A stretch of DNA of 64,000 bases, taken from positions 1 to 64,000 of the forward strand of contig DATJZV010000090.1 of the NCBI GenBank assembly GCA_035498715.1, written 5' to 3'. This DNA is from DASPSR01 sp035498715. GTDB lineage: Bacteria; Nitrospirota; UBA9217. Shown here one piece after another: positions 62,009 through 64,000 of this stretch. The notes under the pieces are model-generated. The model was not told where the DNA came from. It saw nothing but the letters and a program-made list of their open reading frames with translations, and did not search any database. The first letter of the stretch is position 1; the number at the start of each line of letters is the position of its first letter. A program made the position numbers and the translations under genes.

Positions 62009-62080
62009 GATACTGTCTTCTTCCGCCGCCTCCCCTCCTGCATGGGTAAATACATCAGGTCTCGAATATCTCCTTCTTGA

Positions 62081-62111
62081 AAAACAAAACCACGAAAATC
62101 TTCTTCGTGGT
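62081..62111 (-). terminator. rho-independent terminator after the 18-aa gene
   Basis: On the minus strand the hairpin ACCACGAA-GAAGATT-TTCGTGGT is followed by TTTGTTTTTC. It lies about 50 bases after the stop of the small lysine-rich gene and upstream of the FtsB-like start. Confidence 0.75.
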
Positions 62112-62159
62112 ATAGATTCAATTCTTAATGTATGGATTTATATCCATCATATCACATAA

Positions 62160-62216
62160 TTATTTCTTTTTGGTGGTCTTTTTCGCTTTTTTTGCCGGGG
62201 CCTTCTTCGTCGCCAT
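62160..62216 (-). CDS. tiny lysine/alanine-rich protein, 18 aa
   Basis: The translation is MATKKAPAKKAKKTTKKK. It is preceded by AAAGGGGGTG 10 bases before the ATG and followed by a terminator, so it has the full dress of a gene. The composition resembles histone H1 tails or AlgP-like Lys-Ala repeats, and suggests nucleic acid binding. A near-identical sister gene lies 156 bases upstream with the same ribosome site. Function unknown. Confidence 0.6.
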   Translation of the reverse strand: MATKKAPAKKAKKTTKKK

Positions 62217-62318
62217 GTATTCTTCACCCCCTTTCATCAATGGAATAAGAGCTAGTAAGAGATATTTTATGAAGCCCGTAATCGTAATGAGGAAATAACA
62301 ATTTTCATTCTTAAATAC

Positions 62319-62344
62319 GCCGGGGGCTTTCACGCCCCCGGCGG
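62319..62344. terminator. perfect GC-rich hairpin between the two tiny lysine-rich genes
   Basis: CGCCGGGGGC and GCCCCCGGCG pair over 10 bases around a six-base loop. It follows the 20-aa gene. No T-run is next to it, so it may be a transcript-end stabiliser or pause site rather than a standard terminator. Confidence 0.6.
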
Positions 62345-62371
62345 TCCCACATCAGGGACATCAAATAAAAA

Positions 62372-62434
62372 CTACTTCTTTTTGGTGGCTTTCTTCTTGG
62401 TCGCCTTCTTCTTGGCCTTCTTCTTGGCTGCCAT
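62372..62434 (-). CDS. tiny lysine/alanine-rich protein, 20 aa
   Basis: The translation is MAAKKKAKKKATKKKATKKK. AAAGGGGGTGGAC precedes the ATG, nearly the same leader as its sister gene. The AKKK/ATKKK periodicity gives an all-basic peptide. It sits directly downstream of the HEPN gene start region on the same strand, 48 bases after the HEPN stop. Function unknown; nucleic acid compaction or binding is a guess from composition. Confidence 0.6.
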   Translation of the reverse strand: MAAKKKAKKKATKKKATKKK

Positions 62435-62482
62435 TATTTGTCCACCCCCTTTCGGCATACCGCGATTCTTACTTAAGCGGCC

Positions 62483-62968
62483 TTATCTTGAAACAAGCTG
62501 AGGTACATCATTCAGCAATGACATCTGCGAGTACTTTTCCTTGATCCTGCCAATCACCAGGGCGACAAACTCTTCTGCGTCTTTTATCGCCTGTCCAGCC
62601 TCATACTTTGATATGATGCGCCCAGCCTCTTCCATGAAGCTTTGATATTTTCTGCGCATCCGGTCAAATTTGTTGATCATGCTCTTGTACTGGCCCCCCA
62701 GGATAACTCCTGACGCCGTCACGACGGTCTTGTGCGTATCTCTGCTCCTGACCCCCTTGGGTCTGAACCCCTCGGACAGGATGAGAGCCCTCGCTGAGCG
62801 GGCCATGGCCTGATACGCTGCCGCAAACGCCCACTCATCATCTTTATCCTGCAGGAGCTTGCTCGTTGCCAAGTCCCGTTCCGCCCGGCTCACCAGCTCG
62901 ATGATCTCCGCGATTTCGGCGGTCCGTTCCTCAACGATTCCCATTTCTTTTAGCGCGTTATAATTCAT
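62483..62968 (-). CDS. HEPN domain protein of an MNT/HEPN pair
   Basis: This 161-residue, all-helical protein fits the HEPN pattern (AEIIELVSRAERDLATSKLL, then EWAFAAAYQAMARSARALILSEGF), with R-SRDT-H (R-x4-H) as a candidate RNase motif. HEPN proteins act as RNase toxins or as partners of nucleotidyltransferases. Its start overlaps the end of the nucleotidyltransferase gene by 11 bases, so the two are translated together, as in MNT/HEPN toxin-antitoxin modules. Confidence 0.8.
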   Translation of the reverse strand: MNYNALKEMGIVEERTAEIAEIIELVSRAERDLATSKLLQDKDDEWAFAAAYQAMARSARALILSEGFRPKGVRSRDTHKTVVTASGVILGGQYKSMINKFDRMRRKYQSFMEEAGRIISKYEAGQAIKDAEEFVALVIGRIKEKYSQMSLLNDVPQLVSR

Positions 62969-63524
62969 CTTCCTTGCCTACCAGGAATATCTTTTTGCCT
63001 TTCAGTAACTCCCGGATGAACGGGTCTTTCGAATCCTTGCGTTTGCGGTACTCTTGCTCGTCAAAAACCAGATAATCTATCTCTCTCTTCAACTTTTCTT
63101 CCAAGCCCATCACCATGTCATTCAGTTCCGTGATGTTCGCCTGACCAATCACCATGAGGTTGATGTTGCTATCCTCTTTTTCTGACCCTTTAGCATATGA
63201 GCCATATATGAATGCCGTCTTAACCCCTTTCAAACGGGACAGAGATGCCTTCATTGCACCTTGTATCCCCGTGGTCTTGAAGATGAGGCCTTTCATTTCT
63301 GAGAAGATGGGAGAGCTTTTGTTAGCGAAGTAGTATTTCTGCACACCCCGCTTCTCTCTTGCCAGAAGCCCTATCTTGACCAGATTGTCCAGTTCCCGCT
63401 TGATCCCGGCCGCATCCTTACCGATGTGGCGCGCGATTTCTCTCAGATAGAACTTGTCATCCGGATTGTTAAAGAACAGGCCCAAAAGCTCCGCTCTTGT
63501 GGAAGAGAAGAGTTTTGTTAGCAC
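62958..63524 (-). CDS. HTH plus degenerate nucleotidyltransferase (MNT) protein, GTG start
   Basis: Residues about 1-85 are a winged HTH of the ArsR-like type (REIARHIGKDAAGIKRELDNLVKIGLL); residues about 90-188 are a minimal nucleotidyltransferase with GSYAKGSEKEDS followed by NINLMVIG. Active MNT proteins have D-x-D in place of N-I-N, so both catalytic Asp residues appear replaced by Asn. GAGGTGAAC precedes the GTG; 18 upstream codons look non-coding. It overlaps the HEPN gene by 11 bases. The HTH suggests autoregulation of the module. Confidence 0.78.
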   Translation of the reverse strand: MLTKLFSSTRAELLGLFFNNPDDKFYLREIARHIGKDAAGIKRELDNLVKIGLLAREKRGVQKYYFANKSSPIFSEMKGLIFKTTGIQGAMKASLSRLKGVKTAFIYGSYAKGSEKEDSNINLMVIGQANITELNDMVMGLEEKLKREIDYLVFDEQEYRKRKDSKDPFIRELLKGKKIFLVGKEDEL

Positions 63525-63578
63525 GTTTTGTTCACCTCGTAGACAAATATACAACAAGAGTGTATGTTTTGTCAACAA

Positions 63579-64000
63579 GAAAAATTAAAAAATTACTTTT
63601 CCGTATGTTAGACAATTTATCAACAGCGAATTCAAAACATATAATATTGGTACAAAATTTAATTGTTTTATAGCAATTAATGCAACTTTTATTGGTTATC
63701 GTTTCTGGACCAAGAGGAGACAAAAGAGCCGCAGAAAAAAGTTCGCTAATTTTATTGGTAATGTCAAAATAGATTATTTTAGAGAATTCCCCTGCAAACA
63801 GAAGGCATATAATTCTTTTCGCCCCTCTCGCCCTTCTACCCGCTGTGCCGGTGTTGCCACCAGAATACTGCGTTGATCTCTAGAAGCTCCGCGATTTTCT
63901 GCGCAAGCATGCATCTAAAAAGTCAACCCTCGAAAAGCTTCGCCGCGATAACTTGGCAGCAGCATGTAATTTCTCTTTGTCTCGTCGCGCCGCTTATGGT
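63579..64000. other. AT-rich region upstream of the MNT/HEPN pair
   Basis: This stretch must hold the promoter of the MNT/HEPN genes. No gene, hairpin or repeat is convincing, and the window ends here. Confidence 0.45.

Overview
The window reads as a chromosomal segment of a Gram-negative, probably anaerobic or facultative bacterium. Pointers are lipoproteins, periplasmic cytochromes, a Tat component, several sigma-54 response regulators, an FdhE-type formate dehydrogenase maturation protein, pyruvate phosphate dikinase, GH57 glucan metabolism, a DUF3786 protein and a candidate selenoprotein. This mix suits Nitrospirota or Desulfobacterota-like lineages. No rRNA, tRNA or CRISPR was seen, so the placement is inference from gene content only. 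About 90 percent of the genes lie on the minus strand.

Layout. 1-9.3 kb: a small hypothetical protein, a secreted SnoaL-like protein, a lipoprotein, a Cys-rich repeat protein, nitroreductase, OsmC, an ACT protein, RtcA, a thioredoxin, FdhE and a MauG-type di-heme peroxidase. 9.5-10.1 kb: the most striking locus, a secreted DsbA-like thioredoxin whose first active-site Cys codon is an in-frame TGA (U-P-H-C), followed by a stem-loop with a GGU apical loop at the spacing of a bacterial SECIS. 10.3-17.3 kb: an acetate-use operon (DUF294 regulator, DnaQ-like exonuclease, YjcH, ActP with an unusual coiled-coil insert, Acs). 17.7-26.5 kb: a flavoprotein, a small di-heme cytochrome, two tandem class-A-beta-lactamase-fold hydrolases, an atypical PEP-synthase-like protein and a histidine kinase/response regulator pair. 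26.7-29.6 kb: two overlapping genes joining an MshEN/GspE-N-like domain to two or three DUF202 domains with long R-T heptads. 29.8-34 kb: TatA, three universal stress proteins, a TIGR02186 membrane protein and a TauE/SafE permease.

34.4-39.6 kb: DUF3786 protein, GreB, an Rsm22-family methyltransferase, a membrane TPR protein and a GT2 glycosyltransferase. 39.7-47.5 kb: two consecutive histidine kinase plus NtrC-type regulator systems; the upstream one resembles CbrA/CbrB, with a transporter-like sensor and a tiny coupled membrane protein in front. 48-63.5 kb: MarC, a short DUF202 protein, a YrfG-like nucleotidase, RibD, PpdK, GlyQ/GlyS, a five-repeat BIG2 lipoprotein, a GH57 enzyme, an FtsB-like protein, two tiny lysine-rich peptides and an MNT/HEPN pair whose MNT has lost its DxD motif.

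Together the central metabolic genes suggest acetate activation (Acs/ActP) and PEP/pyruvate interconversion (PpdK), with an envelope redox module (selenothioredoxin plus peroxidase) and dense two-component and stress signalling. Small palindromic interspersed repeats sit in several intergenic gaps.
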